A stretch of DNA of 64,000 nucleotides from positions 383,668 through 447,667 of the forward strand of contig JAODUP010000512.1 in assembly GCA_025642065.1 (NCBI GenBank), in the 5' to 3' direction. The notes under the pieces were generated by a model, which did no database searches, was not told where the DNA came from, and saw only the letters and a program-made list of their open reading frames with translations. How positions within the stretch are numbered: position 1 is the stretch's first letter; each line of letters opens with the position of its first letter. This DNA is from Paralvinella palmiformis (lineage: Eukaryota > Annelida > Polychaeta > Terebellida > Alvinellidae). Below are positions 12,714 to 25,329 of this stretch, piece by piece. The position numbers were made by a program, and so were the translations under genes.

Positions 12714-15041
12714 GATGCTTTGATTTTATAATTAATAAACAAACTTGTCACACCAAACACGCCTGATTGCAAGCGTTATTGATTAACTGTTTCACTGCAA
12801 CTGGCGAGCAAAGTTTGCAATGTGAGCAGTGATTTCTGTTGTATCACTAATCATCCGGAAGAACCAGTAGATAACGGCACATGACTATCAATTTTAATAC
12901 ATAAAGACAATCCTAATAACAGTTTGATGAAAATTAATCGTTATTTATTGGTAATAATGGATGGCAGAGATGTGGTGATTTTTGTTCTGACTCTTATTGG
13001 GTTGAATCCTAAATATTGTGTTCTGTGTCAAGGATGGCCCTAAAAAATCTTTCAGCTGGTTGGAAATATGACGCACGTAAAGTCGAGTTGTTTCTGAGAA
13101 CTCCCTTTTCCCTCCCCCAAAAATCGACTTAACCACAAGTATTTATGATAGCCTTATGTGGTAAAGTTTCTTGACATAATTTTAAGTGCAGATTTAATTA
13201 TTTTTCAACTTAATTAGATGTTGAGGCATTTTAATTTTAGAATAATTAGTGGATTATGTCATTACCTATGTTTACATGTCTGGGTATGTAATGGTATACT
13301 TTTAAAAATAGTTTGGGAGATATTCTAAGTGTACCATTAGAAAATAAATTGCTCAATGATGTTTTAATTATTATACACTTAAATAAAACAAGCAAACATA
13401 TGTTGAATAGTTTTCTGGTAAATCCACATGTCTTCACAATGCAATATGTGTTTAGCAGCTTAAAAAATAAGCAATTGTTTATTTGCAAGAAATGAGTACA
13501 TGTCTAAAATGAATATTTCTGGTCAGTGTTCATATCCACACAACAGACATGGGGCCAATTCCATTTGATGAATTCTAATTCCACTTCAAATTTATCAATT
13601 CCATTTTTACTTACTCCAGTCACTGACTCAAGAGTACTTTACCTGGAATACCTACTCTGGGTAGTTTATATTCCAAGTAGGATTGTCATGGAAGAAATAT
13701 TTCTGAATTAAAAAATTAAATGGTAAATTAATTTGCAGATTAATTTTTTTTAAATAAGCAATTCCATTTTTGGAATTGGATTTGCCATCAATTCCAATTC
13801 GGGAATTGAATTGACCCCATGCCTGTCACACAATGAACTACACAGTTTACAACTAAAATAATTAACTGTTTTTACATGAAATAAGCAAATATGAGATATG
13901 AGCAGTCTTCTGGTAATTAATATTTCATATAGCCACACAACGGAATACTAATAATCAGATTTTGATACTTGTAAAATAACTGACTGTTTATTTTTAAGCA
14001 CAAAAGAAGTTATAACATTCACATGGTAATGTCATTAAAGATCAGAAATACAAATGTTCTGTTTCTATTAGAAAACTGCTGATTATATTGTGATAGATTT
14101 TATGCTGGAGGTTTTTTGTGTGCCATTAATAAATAGCTGTGTGTATTTATGTATGTATGCAATGGATGCTGACAATGAATCCATGCTTTCCTCTTAGAGA
14201 ATTTGGAATGCTGCATTGCCTAAGTTTGGGATCTGGCCATATAATGTACGCTTGGTCTATTACAGTATTTGACTCCAGTTACATCACATGAATTGCAGTA
14301 ATTATATGTACTTTATCCTATAAATATACTTTATGAAATATCTTAGTCAAATAAGTTCATTGGCTCACAGCAATTTCCAAGAGAACAACTAATATGATAT
14401 GTTCTATCTAATATTGTCATACAACTTTGATCTTATGATCTATGCAACATGGATGTGGCAGTTTCCAACTTTGAGGGTTGTTTCAGTTTTGATTGGAGAT
14501 AACCGATCCTTCTCCCAGGTAAAAAGTTAGGTCTTTAAGGCAAAATTATCTGTAAAAAGTTAGGTCTTTAAGGCAAAATTATCTGTAAAAAAGTAGGTCT
14601 TTAAGGCAAACTTATCTGTAAAAAGTTAGGTCTTTAAGGCAAAATTATCTGTACGTCAATATTGTATATCCCTTGAAGAATACGATTGAAGAAATCACAG
14701 TGTCCAGTAATTTGTTTATCCCAAGTCTTTTAAATAAATGAAACTCTACCTTGTAAATAGTGTTACTCACAGAAAATATTTTACTACAGTGTGGCTTTTG
14801 TAGGATCATATTTTTGATGTGACCATGAGGTTTACAGATCTTACAATAGAATATGGATTTGAATAGTATTACTTTATTGTTATGTGGTGCTCTGACATTA
14901 TTCAAAGTTCATATCTCCTTTAGTATTAATTAGTTGTACAATATTTCCCTTTTTTTCCCTTGGATCAATCTACAAGACATGTTTATAAACTTCAGTAGAT
15001 TGAAACATGGACATGGCTGCCTTCAAGAAATTTTTATTCCT

Positions 15042-15085
<44 letters not shown>

Positions 15086-15758
15086 CCTATACTTATTGCA
15101 CATGCATGTCACAAAATGCCAGACCAGTAATTTACAGGGAGGAAATGCTTACAAGTCTGGAGCTTTAGCCACTTCATATAATTAATCAAACAATGACTGT
15201 GCCAATCTCCATAAAGGAAGCCATCATTCTTTTCTCCCTGACTATGGTATCTTACTATACCGACCTGCTCATTGTTCCGACTCATAGAAAATATCACCAA
15301 CACCTTGTGTGTTTATATTACACACGAAAACAAGCCTGAGAAAGGCAGGAAACGGAGTATATTCCAGGCACTGGCTGTGTTTTTATTTTTTCTTATAAAA
15401 TATTTTCTTCGTTAATCTGCAAAAACGAGTCCAGTCCATAACATACGTAGAAATGAAGTATAGAAAACATGTCCTGACTAAAAATAGTACGGTTAAGATT
15501 CTGATCTGCTAGAAACCATTTCAGTAATTTATTCCAAGCTTCACCGTTGCATGCACATATTGTATCAGTTACAGCCTATGTTTGTTGATTGCAACTCATT
15601 CATCATTTTGTACTGTATGTTTAGGCCAAGTAGCCAATCTAAGTAACATCATTTGTACACAGTGTTGTCTCTTACTAATCTTTGTTTTCATCAAAGGCTG
15701 TTCGGTATGTTTTTGTACCTATTTTACCACTGTTCTAGTGCACTCCCAGTTTGTGAAA
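12714..15758. other. Intergenic AT-rich stretch with minisatellite
   Basis: Apart from the 33-bp tandem array (14521-14652) and a TA run (15044-15082), I see no supported feature. Near 13550-13820 the word AATTCCA and its complement TGGAATT recur many times, a weak local repeat. Confidence 0.45.
14521..14652. repeat. 33-bp tandem repeat, four copies
   Basis: Four head-to-tail units of 33 bp contain GTTAGGTCTTTAAGGCAAAA and end ATTATCTGT. Units 1, 2 and 4 are identical by eye; unit 3 has a few substitutions. The near identity suggests recent amplification. Confidence 0.95.
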
Positions 15759-16244
15759 ATGGCGATGGCAATGATGCCAGTGAGATTACAAGAACATCTC
15801 AAACGGATAGTGTCATCAAGCGGAAAGCGTCTCGTGACTTCCATATTTTCCAGTAATCACAGCCCCAGGTCATCAGTCTCAAACCACCATACCATGTGCA
15901 GCAAACTAACGCAAGTAAACAGTTCAGCCACATCTCAGTTCAAGCCACAGCTAAAAGACGTTTTCAGGACAGGCGTTGAGAATGGATCTAAATTACTGTA
16001 TTCTCAGAGTAGTGCGTGTCTTATTCCCGGGCATTCCTCATTGAGGTCACTTACCTCACTATGTCAAAGAACGCTGAATTGTTTGGATTCCATCCAAAGA
16101 CATGGTGGTTGTCACCAGTCTGTGATTATGTCGCTGTCTCGAGGATTCCGTACAAAACAAAGGTTCCCACTAGATGAAGAAGATGATGTGGAAGTGGATC
16201 AAAAACGTGAACAAAAAGATCAGATGGATGATTACTCTTCTTGG
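15759..16244 (+). CDS. TMEM160-like: TMEM160-like gene, coding exon 1
   Basis: The exon has 162 codons and ends DDYSSW with donor GTCAGT. A good acceptor (GTTCTAGTGCACTCCCAG) ends nine bases before the ATG, so an upstream noncoding exon is possible. The middle is Ser/His/Thr-rich and low in acids; the end is strongly charged. Confidence 0.78.
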
Positions 16245-17174
16245 GTCAGTTAGTATACCTTCTTCTGGTAAATGTCTGTTATGTCTTAGTTAGATTACTC
16301 TGCCACAAACCTCCCAGTTGTAAGTTCGTCTGTGCTTGGATGATCTGTTTCCTCAGAAAATTATGGTTAAAAGTTTGTTTTGATTTACCTCTTTGTATAC
16401 AAGGATTTAATTTCTGAATGTGTATCATATCTGTGTTCATTTATTCATTGCACACAATGGACAACACTTACTTTCACATATGTTAATGATGTTTTGAATA
16501 TATCTGATGAGAGGTTTATAATATATAATATATGCATTGTTCATTTTGTTTTTCAGATGCTGCGGATGTCAAATGAAAATAGTACGTATTTAACTGGTTA
16601 ATAACATGACCAATAGAAAGGTCAGAAAGGTTCTAATCCATCATATGAATGGCTCTAACATCGGAGAGGGTGATATCTGTGTCTATTTATTTCCAGATTA
16701 TCTTTCCTGGTGTAGAAATATTTACATATCTACTCTAGTTGCTTACACGACAGCCATTCTAGCACCTGGACACTTTACTGCTGAGGGTGGTAAGTTTGTT
16801 GTATGCCTTCATCAGTGTGTATATGTGTGTGTGTGTGTGTGTGCATACAGCCTGAACGCTATTTATTAGTTAAATCATAATGCATCCACACATTATTTCC
16901 AGTGAGGTGCATTATGCTCCACTTTACAAGCAAGTTTGTTTTATTTCCAGTGTTCATCGTGGTAGCATTCGCAAATTTATTTTTTGGAACGTTGTCCTTC
17001 ATCTACCACACGATACGGATGAGGCGCAAGATGAAGATGAGCATTATAGGAGTCATGTACAATGTTCTTCTGGCTGTAATACACTTTATAATCTATGTGA
17101 CATGTATTTCTATGTATTCTCCATTCAACGTCGAATTCATTGAGGATGACGAAAATGATGTAGACGATATATGA
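15759..17174 (+). CDS. TMEM160-like: TMEM160-like mitochondrial membrane protein (four exons)
   Basis: Exons 15759-16244, 16557-16581, 16697-16789 and 16951-17174 join in frame to 275 residues. The C-terminal half follows human TMEM160 closely. WMLRMSNENNYLSWCRN aligns with 'WLLRKAHETAFLSWFRN'. Three hydrophobic segments follow (around IYISTLVAYTTAILA, VFIVVAFANLFFGTLSFIY and VMYNVLLAVIHFIIY), then an acidic tail (NVEFIEDDENDVDDI) like human 'DVELVPEDD'. The N-terminus (MAMAMMPVRLQEHLKRIVSS) is Arg/Lys/Ser-rich without acids, as expected of a mitochondrial presequence; TMEM160 is known as a mitochondrial protein. The start is the ATG in AAAATGG context; the frame is open upstream to 15582, but that segment is hydrophobic and atypical. 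The long linker before the TMEM160 domain makes it larger than the human protein (188 residues). Confidence 0.85.
16299..16355 (+). mobile_element. SINE family B fragment in TMEM160-like intron 1
   Basis: CCACAAACCTCCCAGTTGTA, then AGTTCG and TCTGTGCTTGGATGATCTG, matches the B-box region and start of the body of the SINE at 32.15 kb. It is short and diverged. Confidence 0.45.
16557..16581 (+). CDS. TMEM160-like: TMEM160-like gene, 25-nt micro-exon 2
   Basis: The acceptor is TTGTTTTTCAG and the donor GTACGT. It encodes MLRMSNEN plus one base. This is exactly the segment needed to bridge ...SSW and YLSWCRN in alignment with TMEM160, which supports the micro-exon despite its length. Confidence 0.78.
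16697..16789 (+). CDS. TMEM160-like: TMEM160-like gene, exon 3
   Basis: The acceptor is TATTTCCAG and the donor GTAAGT. The exon encodes YLSWCRNIYISTLVAY and onward to HFTAEG, the first hydrophobic segment. Confidence 0.82.
16951..17174 (+). CDS. TMEM160-like: TMEM160-like gene, exon 4 (terminal)
   Basis: The acceptor is TTTTATTTCCAG. The exon encodes the second and third hydrophobic segments, separated by a basic loop (RMRRKMKMS), and ends with an acidic tail and TGA. Confidence 0.82.
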
Positions 17175-19235
17175 CGTTGTAAATTATTTACAGTATACTG
17201 ATGTAAATAATCAATAATCCTGCTCTATCACCGTAGTATGAAGAATAGGGTTAATAATTAGTATCTTGGTGGCCAAACTGGTGCCACGATTGGCCCGAGA
17301 TCTTTGGGATTAAGATCCAGATTCCAGCTGGCCCATGTCCACGAGTTGTTTTAGTCTGTCAGTTTGCCTCGTTAGCACCGGAAATTTTACGGCCAATTTA
17401 GCCTACGATGTGCTGCGCAAAAGTAGCCATAAAACAAGTATAATTGGTTATGATGTGTTGGTGTGATTGATTTAAAAAGTGTTTTTCACCGCACAGTAAA
17501 AGTGGTGCAGATATTGGAAGCGTAAATGCTATTTGCTTGGTTTATCATTGTATATATAAATGACATTATGTTGCATAGATATTGCATAATGCATTGCTGC
17601 ATAATGATTTTAATGCTGAAATGATAATTGTTTATTATTTCTATCAGAAACAACGCACAAAATTGTAATTTAAACATATATGTATATATTTTTTTAAATA
17701 TTATTTCATTAATTCCTAGGATGTGGTATCTGCCATATTATTGTCTCGTGTTTTAGGCATAAACGTCGTCATATTTTCTAATTGTTCATTCCGATATGTA
17801 GATTGCCGTAGCTTTGCCCTATACAGTATTGGATTGTTCTCAGAATCTAATCAGTAATTTTCTAATGTTTAGTGTTATTTTTATTGGTGTTCTAGATAAT
17901 TTAGGTCAGCCTGTATTACTTAAATGTCATTTTTGACAGCATTTTTAATCTTTGATTTGGGGAATTGTAAGTTGATTTTGAGCTGTGAAAACTTATTTTG
18001 ACACTTCTGTGATCACATTATGACTTTTTGTTTCGATGAAGCCATCCTCTGTGTTCTGTATTTGGCAACGTGCGCCACGATACACATTCAGCATTTATCC
18101 TAGACTCGTATGTGTCGACCACATATCATATGTCACCAGCAAGTAATTCTGTGTCCGTTTTGAGGAACATTTACCATACGAAGTTTTAGTATACGTCTCC
18201 CTTATCGGCAGTTTGCTGCGTGGATCCTAGAATGCGCCGCCTTCCTAGCAAGAGTAGTGAAAAGCAGTTAGCAAGAAGAAAAAACTTTCAATGCGTTTAG
18301 GGTTCAGAATTTGCCTGCCGTGTCTTCCTGGATGTCTTTTGGTGGACTGTAGCGAGTACACAGTGAATACAGTTTCTGTGGTGGATGAGTCATTAAATCA
18401 TACTCGCTCACTAAATAAATAAATGCAATTCGTCCATTTATTAAATATCGTCCAGCGAGACCGTGTGCTGTATGTTATCATAATCTTGTAATCTACTAAA
18501 ACCTGTCCTAAATTTGACTTAGAATTAGCTGTAGTTAATTCCAGGTTCATTTTGGTCGAACTATCAACCAGACGGAGACGAATAAGTAGGACACGAGGAT
18601 AAAAATGGCATTTTGACACTTGAGGGGCTTCTGCTAACGCGTCGAAAATTTGTATTTGATGATGAGATAAAACACTAGATACAATCACCTAGTGTCGGAA
18701 ATATCTGCCAGCCCTGTTTATTTGTTTCTTATTGTTGTTCTGACTGTGTTCGTGACATGTTCGGCTTAGATAAGTTTGTTCTATACGCAGAAGATTGTTT
18801 GTGTTAGGTAAAATCTTTGTCCTATTTCTAGGATGGTTTTTGATTTTAGGAAAAATGCTTGAATGTTACAGTCGATGAACTGAAAAATCCAGTTCGTTAT
18901 TTGTTGTATTATAGTCGATTGTCAACATTCCTGCCGCTAATCTGGCTTCTGATGGAGACGTTTTAATTAAGTTATAAATCTAGCAGGTTTGCTATGCAAA
19001 GCCTTACCGGGGGAGCATATGGGATTCCTATGATTGTCAAAATCTGTAGTTTTTGTATTCGAATCAGTGAAGCCGTATTTCATCACGGTTGTAATTAATG
19101 TTCTTTATAACCACATGACAACCATTACGGTTACAGCTCTGTAAATGGGCGTCCGTTCTGCGTCACAAACACCAGTCGATATATGGAAATTTTGTCTTCT
19201 TTAAAGTATTCGTACTTGTAATATACCTACTATAG

Positions 19236-19334
19236 GACGATCTAAACGATCAAGATACAACAAGCCTATACCACAATGTTTATTATACGACGATCTAAAC
19301 GATCAAGATACAACAAGCCTATACCACAATGTTG
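19236..19334. repeat. 53-bp direct tandem duplication
   Basis: The stretch from GACGATCTAAACGATCAAGA through ACCACAATGTT is repeated after 53 bp with no difference over about 46 bp. An embedded inner repeat CGATC(T/A)A is also visible. It is a recent tandem duplication. Confidence 0.9.
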
Positions 19335-20135
19335 ATTGGATATCGTTAATGAGGTGTTTATTTGTCCCAGATTACTCTGAAAAACGGGCGTAGTTACTCA
19401 ATTTTGTTTTATAACTGGAGTAAATCGACCTAATAAAACGCTTTAAGCTGAGAATTTTGTCAGTTTAAAACAATTAACAATGCGGTTTATGTACAGGGAA
19501 AATTGTTTTTGCGGTTTTATCATGCTCACCGGTAATTGATGAATGTCGATCCAATATGGTGTTGTAGTTTTGATGGGCACCGTGAACAACTAATCCGCTG
19601 AGTGGCGCTGTGATGCAGTTAGGTCATCGGTACGAAGCCTATAATTTGTAACATTTCCAAATAACAATTTCTCCAAAGAAAAACAAATATGAACAAGAAG
19701 TAGGTGATCAGTTGAAAACATTCAAAGCCGAAGCATCCAGCCGGCAAAATAATTTAGCCCAGAGCTATTGTAAATGGCTTAATATTTGCTGAGCCTGAAA
19801 AATCCACGAAATTAAATTATGTTGATGTTAAACAATGATATTTTTAATGTAATTAAAAGTTTATAAAAAAACCTAGATATTAACTGACAGTACGTAGGCC
19901 AATTAAGTCTTGGCTCATATTTACTATGGCTTTTTACACTTCATTTGCTTTTAAGTATTTCCACCTGTATCTATTACCGAATTAATCCCGTTTTTCTCCG
20001 AGTGGTTCTATATTTGTCAGAAATTAAACAAAAAAACCTGACAAAAACAATTATACTTCCTGTTTAAAAAATGGACAACTAACACCTAGTTGCATGGCAA
20101 CGCCATCCTAGCAAATACCTCTAGCCAAGTCATCC

Positions 20136-20325
20136 GACTGTTGAATGGCGATGCAACAAAATGCTGTAATCTCGATTGTTGAATGGCGATGCAATGAAAT
20201 GCTGCAATCGTAATCGTCGAATCGCTGGCAATTTAATGAAAAATGTCGTAATCGTAATTGATGGATGACGATGTAATGAAAAATGCTGTAATCTTAATTG
20301 TTGAATGGCGATGCAACGAAACGCG
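20136..20325. repeat. Degenerate ~40-bp tandem array, about five units
   Basis: Units are built on TTGTTGAATGGCGATGCAAC followed by AAATGCTGTAATC. About five copies can be counted, with substitutions and small indels between them. Confidence 0.85.
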
Positions 20326-21074
20326 GAATAAACCGTTCACAAACTAGCGAGCACCTTCTGTCGTTGATGACTTAGTGTGACTGTTCGAGTGATTTACGGA
20401 CTGTACTCGGATCAGCGAGACTCCGTTAGAGACGAAGTTGAGTTCAGATTTAAGTCTGATTTAATTGAAGCTGGGACTTCGAGTAAATTTGATACGGTTG
20501 AAGTAAGACGATTGATACGGGAGTAATTCTGCAAATATGAGTGCATCAGAAAAACTAATGTAATTATATTGTACGCGCCATTCTCCTTGACTTCAGTAAT
20601 TGTACCTGACCGCGGAAAAGAGTTAGATGTGCCACGTTCATTTGCCGGTTTTAATTGATAAACACGGATGATTATCTCTTCCGTGTGTTATATTGCCGAT
20701 CCAGACACAAGCCGCGTAAATATTAGAATAACAGAACAAATTTCACTAACACCGAACACCTGTCACAGTCATGCCAAAACGTTGGATTTTGCGTAAAATA
20801 TGTATCGACCCACCTCCCTTTTTTAAACTAGAGCATTGTTCAAGATCCACGCGTGGAAGATAGAGTGCCGTGTCCAGAATGGTACCTACTAAATGCGGTT
20901 GGGGTACGCGTTCTATGGATGAATATTTGCCAGCAGAAGAAAGTTATTTCTCGGTATTGGATATGAATAACCGAGATTTTAATGTTGAGTTGATGAAAGC
21001 CGTTTCTAGCAAAGGCTATTCAAATATGATGACCAGTTAAATTACCCAATAACAGCCAGATATTGAGGGTGTTC

Positions 21075-21200
21075 CGATGGCCCAGTGCATTGCTAGAGCA
21101 CTGCATTGCAAACCTCCAGGTTCTGGGTTAGAATCCGGTCCGCGCCTGTGTTTCAGGAATTACGTTCATTCGTCCGTCGTCCATTGCCGGGGCCTAATAA
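21075..21200 (+). mobile_element. SINE family B-like head
   Basis: CATTGCAAACCTCCAGGTTC, then GGTTAGAATCC (B box) and CGCCTGTGTTTCAGGA, resembles the 8.56 kb copy. The rest of the body diverges, so the right boundary is uncertain. Confidence 0.5.
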
Positions 21201-21369
21201 GTCAACAATAATTAATCCAGATATTCATAGAATTTATGAAATCATTATTGTTTGGTATCACTCTATAATGTATATGTATAGTGAAAGCATTTTCAAGTGA
21301 CAAACAAACACACACCTAACCCCATCCAGCTGATTTTACCTGTTGAGTTGCTCCATTATAGTTGGTGTT

Positions 21370-21596
21370 GCGCCTTCGTGGTCTAGTTGGTAGCGCGTTG
21401 GATCACGGATCACTACCACCTGAATTTGAATCTCCGCGCGGGCATACCTGAAGGGTGTTTCATCTTTGACTTCGGTTCATTACCTTCGGAGGTCGCTCGG
21501 CCCATTTAGCCTACCATGTGCACAAAAGTGGCCGTAAAACATCAATCATCATCAATCGAAAATATAACGATCCTACAAACTGATAAAACGACGAAT
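21370..21596 (+). mobile_element. SINE family A, long form
   Basis: The tRNA-like head has an A box (TGGTCTAGTTGG) and a B box (AATTTGAATCTCC). The body includes GAGGTCGCTCGGCCCATTTA and GTGCACAAAAGTGGCCGTAA, then a CATCAATCATCATCAATC tract. After this tract it continues with GAAAATATAACGATCCTAC and TGATAAAACGA, which recurs in the copy at 28.83-29.06 kb, so this is a longer form than most copies. Confidence 0.82.
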
Positions 21597-21599
21597 TTT

Positions 21600-21771
21600 C
21601 TACAATCCAAGTTGAAAAAACAAACTTTCCCGCGATTTTCTAGTCATAAATGGGAGCAACCAGGTGCTTGGAGCAGCTCCCCCCCCGGGGGGACCTTCCA
21701 TATAATTCTACATAGCATGTACATATTGGCCATACATATAGGGTTGAACATAGATGGGATTGACACACACC

Positions 21772-21809
<38 letters not shown>

Positions 21810-23028
21810 GAGGGGGGGGGGTATTTTACGTTGAACTTGGATACTGGCATGGCCATTTAAACTTTAGCTTTGGTTATCATGCAATCTCCTAGGTCAGTCA
21901 GTGGCCTTAGAGATAAGTCGACGAGGACACCATTGCTTCCGTGTAATTATTGAAATCAGCGCAGTTCAACGCGTTCAGCCACCCAAGACGTCAGGAGTCG
22001 AACATTCAATCTCCGAATTAGCCGGTGAGACTGAGCTTTCTTTGATTAAGAATCGACCTGGTCATTCTGAACCATTAAAGACCAGTGAGTGACCTAGCTG
22101 TCTTTAGAGATGAGGATTTTTTAAATTTTAGTCAAAAGTCAAGCTAAAATCTGTACACAAATATTACTCTGGTTCAGGAATCCATCCTCTGATGCTTTCC
22201 GGATCTCATATGTCAGTACACACCTCATCTCCGTGGATGTACGTTCCATCATTTATTTATTTGTATAATACACCGGACTAAAGGTTCCGAGTTTATCTGC
22301 AGATAACTCTTTTACCACAATTGGTATAGTTCGGCCGACGAAGTAAGTAATACATAAACGATCGTTCCCAAAATTTAGATTGAACACGGAATATAGTTTT
22401 GTTTACAATTAGGTTCATCCGGGCAGGTGCGGGCACGTGCTTCTGATGTCTTTAACTGGTTGCTAGTGCATTATCTTTTTATCACAGCCAGCTTCTGTAA
22501 ATAAACAAGATACAAACTGTTACTGTGTGACAAATAGGGTTCCCTTCGTATTCAGCACCTGAGCTTCTTAGTACACCACGACCGGGTTAGCCGTTTCTTA
22601 TAGCATGCATATTCATGAGCGATTTCTGGGTGCATCGCGTTTAACAATCTAGATCAAGCTTGTTTTTAAGCTATGATGATCGGATTATACAAACTATATT
22701 GATGACATAAAAATCAAACAATGCAATGATCAGAAAGATCCATAGTAATTCCGATTTAACAACCGTCGGCAAAACATAATTTCAGAACAAAACAGTATTT
22801 ACGAATATTCCTACTGTATTGTTTGTCCGAACAGCCTTAAATATTACTGAAATGGTTAAAGGAAATCAGATCAATTCAAATCCCTTATGAATTAAGATTC
22901 TACCGAACTGTTCGACTTGTCGCCAGGATGGCTAACCCGAAGCATATGTGACCTGATTCGAGACGGTTACGTGATCTTTGTGCTCGCTGACGTCAGAGCA
23001 CGTGATTTTTCTCCATCCAATCGTACTA
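21600..23028. other. Intergenic stretch, no gene seen
   Basis: Apart from the microsatellite near 21.8 kb, nothing can be supported on either strand. Confidence 0.45.
21769..21821. repeat. (CA)n(TA)n microsatellite followed by a G run
   Basis: A CA run passes into a TA run, then AGA and about nine G. The G run makes exact length calls unreliable. Confidence 0.9.
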
Positions 23029-23988
23029 TAATAATAATAATAATGTATATTTAATAAAGCGCCCTTACTAGCAGGAGCCATTCAAAGGCGCTGTACAAAT
23101 AATATGTAATTTAATAATACCCCAAATAATGTCTGTAAAAACCCTGTAATGATTTAAAAGATAATAATTATTTATCTGTGAAAGCGACCTTAAATAGGTG
23201 TGTTTTTAGAAGAGACTTAAAATTTCCAAGAGACGACGAATTTCTAATATTTGCCGGCAACTTATTCCACAAATTGGGGGCTGCAACACTAAACGCACAA
23301 TCACCATATGACTTGAGCCGAGACACTGGCACCTGCAATAGTATCTGACTGGATGACCTGAGTTTTCGGGATGACTTTCTAATGGAAACCAGTTCACACA
23401 GGTATTCTGGTGCCATATCATTAATAGATTTATAAGTTATTAACAGAATCTTAAAATGGATACGCTGTATAACAGGTAGCCAATGTAGTTTTTGAAGAAT
23501 TGGGGTAATATGATCATATTTTCTAGTATTTGTTACAATGCGAGCTGCACTATTCTGAATTCGCTGAAGGCGATTAATGTTATAATCAGATATGCCATAT
23601 AACAGGGAGTTACAATAGTCTATACGAGATGTAACAAAGGCATGAACTACAGTTACAAGTGATTCTTGTGTCAAGAATGCTTTTAAACAGTGGATGTTCT
23701 TAAGATGGTAGTAGGCAGCTCGGCATACTGATGTGACATGTTCATGCATGTTAATACATTGGTCAAAAATAACCCCTAGATTTTTTACTGACCCATTAGG
23801 GGGTAATCGAAGATGCACCCATCTGTAATGCTGGTGTCTTTAGGGATTTAACACAATGTGGTGATGCCAAATATAAAATATTTGTTTTATTATCATTTAG
23901 TTTTAGAAGATTTTGAGTCATCCATAGCCGAATATCGGCAATACAATGTTCTAAATTCTTAGATTCGAGGAAGTCGCAATGACTACCT
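23029..23988 (-). mobile_element. 5'-truncated LINE (CR1/L2/Jockey-like), RT C-terminus and 3' tail
   Basis: The minus strand encodes the end of a non-LTR reverse transcriptase. An upstream part (23988-23818) reads IADIRLWMTQNLLKLNDNKT, the thumb-proximal block. After a frameshift near 23815 comes a 216-codon frame with NLGVIFDQ, SRIDYCNSLLYGI, HWLPVIQRIHFKILLITYKS, APEYLCELV and NLWNKLPANIRNSSSLGNFK, all typical of this group's C-terminal domain. It ends TAA near 23168, followed by a short 3' UTR and an (ATT)n tail at 23029-23045. The endonuclease and palm (YADD) regions are missing, so it is a dead 5'-truncated copy. Confidence 0.88.
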
Positions 23989-25329
23989 TCCTATAATTTG
24001 GAATATTTCGTTATATCTACGGTGTCACGAATAGTTTACGAATATTATTGTCGGAATTGGGATTAATTTGATCAATATTACACATTTTATTTATATTTCC
24101 GTTATTCACATGCTCCCTTAAAGGTGTAATACGGAACTTTACAAAGGATGCAGAATCCTTGTTAAAATTAATTTCCTGTAATTTCAGTTGAATCCTCATT
24201 GGCATAGTTCGTTTTCTAAATTAGTCTTGGGTAAAGTGCTGTCCGTGAATTATAGCTATGGGATCACGACCAGAATGGCAAAAAATTCATTTTTTAAATT
24301 TATTATTATGTTTCATTGCTTTTTATGATGAATTTGATTTATTATTGCATTTATTTTTATTAATACATTTATATATTTATAATTGAATTACAATTAAATT
24401 TCAACACCACGTCATAGTCATACTAATCAGTGACAACGCCCCCAAATCTGTTGTTGGAATAATCTTGGGAGATCAACAAAATAGAATGTGTTAAGTGAAG
24501 TCAGGCTGCTTCAGTGTGATAAATTGGATGAATTTGGAGGTGATCTGACATGTGAAGTCACAACTTTTCTTATATTTGGAGGACCACTGAGTTAATATTA
24601 AGCACTTGCTGTTCAGCCAGGATGGGCATATAAGGTGAGCATTCACATAGATTCACTATTGATAATTATTTCATGCTGAATACATACCAGAAACAAATCC
24701 TGACTCCTGCCCCTTTGAGATCACAGTATTGTTTAATTTACAGCTGGTAATTTACTGGTATATAACGATACAGTATATATATCTGGCAGAAAACAGTGAG
24801 ATAGCTGATAGCTTATTTCGCTCCAGACTATTAGGTCCCAGGATCGAATCTCGGGTGTTTCATGGGCTCATTTCTCTCCGAAATTATTACCATCGCCCAA
24901 AACATTCCCTCGCCGTACATATCTAGGACTGTGTCCAAAGCTTATGGTCATTAATTGATTTGATTTAGTAATTGTATGATAAAGAGGGAATCAACATTTT
25001 GTTTTCCTATAATAACTGCTAGCTAATTTAAAGTTTAAGAACCCGCGATCTAAATGAAATAAACCCAATACAGATTGGCTCAAATGCCGTGTCAATAAAT
25101 CGATCAAAGTGGCATAGCCGATGCTGAAACACATTTGATGTTCAGTTGTACTAGGACTTGATTATTCTGGCTTCTTCCTATAGATCTCTATACCTGGGTA
25201 TTGTTTCTTTTTGCAGTTCAACACGCGAACAAAATAACCCATTCCCTTGAACAATAAGACAAAACATTTGCCCCAAAAATTATTTGTTTCAAAATATCAG
25301 ATTAAAATAATTATGTTTACTGTATCACG

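Larger units (their letters stand above)
17175..21369. other. Intergenic stretch downstream of the TMEM160-like gene
   Basis: No coding signal was found. It contains a SINE A-like 3' fragment at about 17390-17435 (CAATTTAGCCTACGATGTG, then AAAGTAGCC), the two-copy 53-bp repeat (19.24 kb), the degenerate array (20.1 kb) and a SINE B-like head (21.08 kb). The remainder is unremarkable AT-rich sequence. Confidence 0.5.

Noticed and set aside
14521..14652. CRISPR array
   Set aside because: The units are contiguous without spacers and the genome is eukaryotic.
21370..21445. tRNA gene
   Set aside because: A and B boxes are present but the arms do not pair as a cloverleaf, and the same sequence recurs with a SINE body; the other heads were rejected for the same reason.
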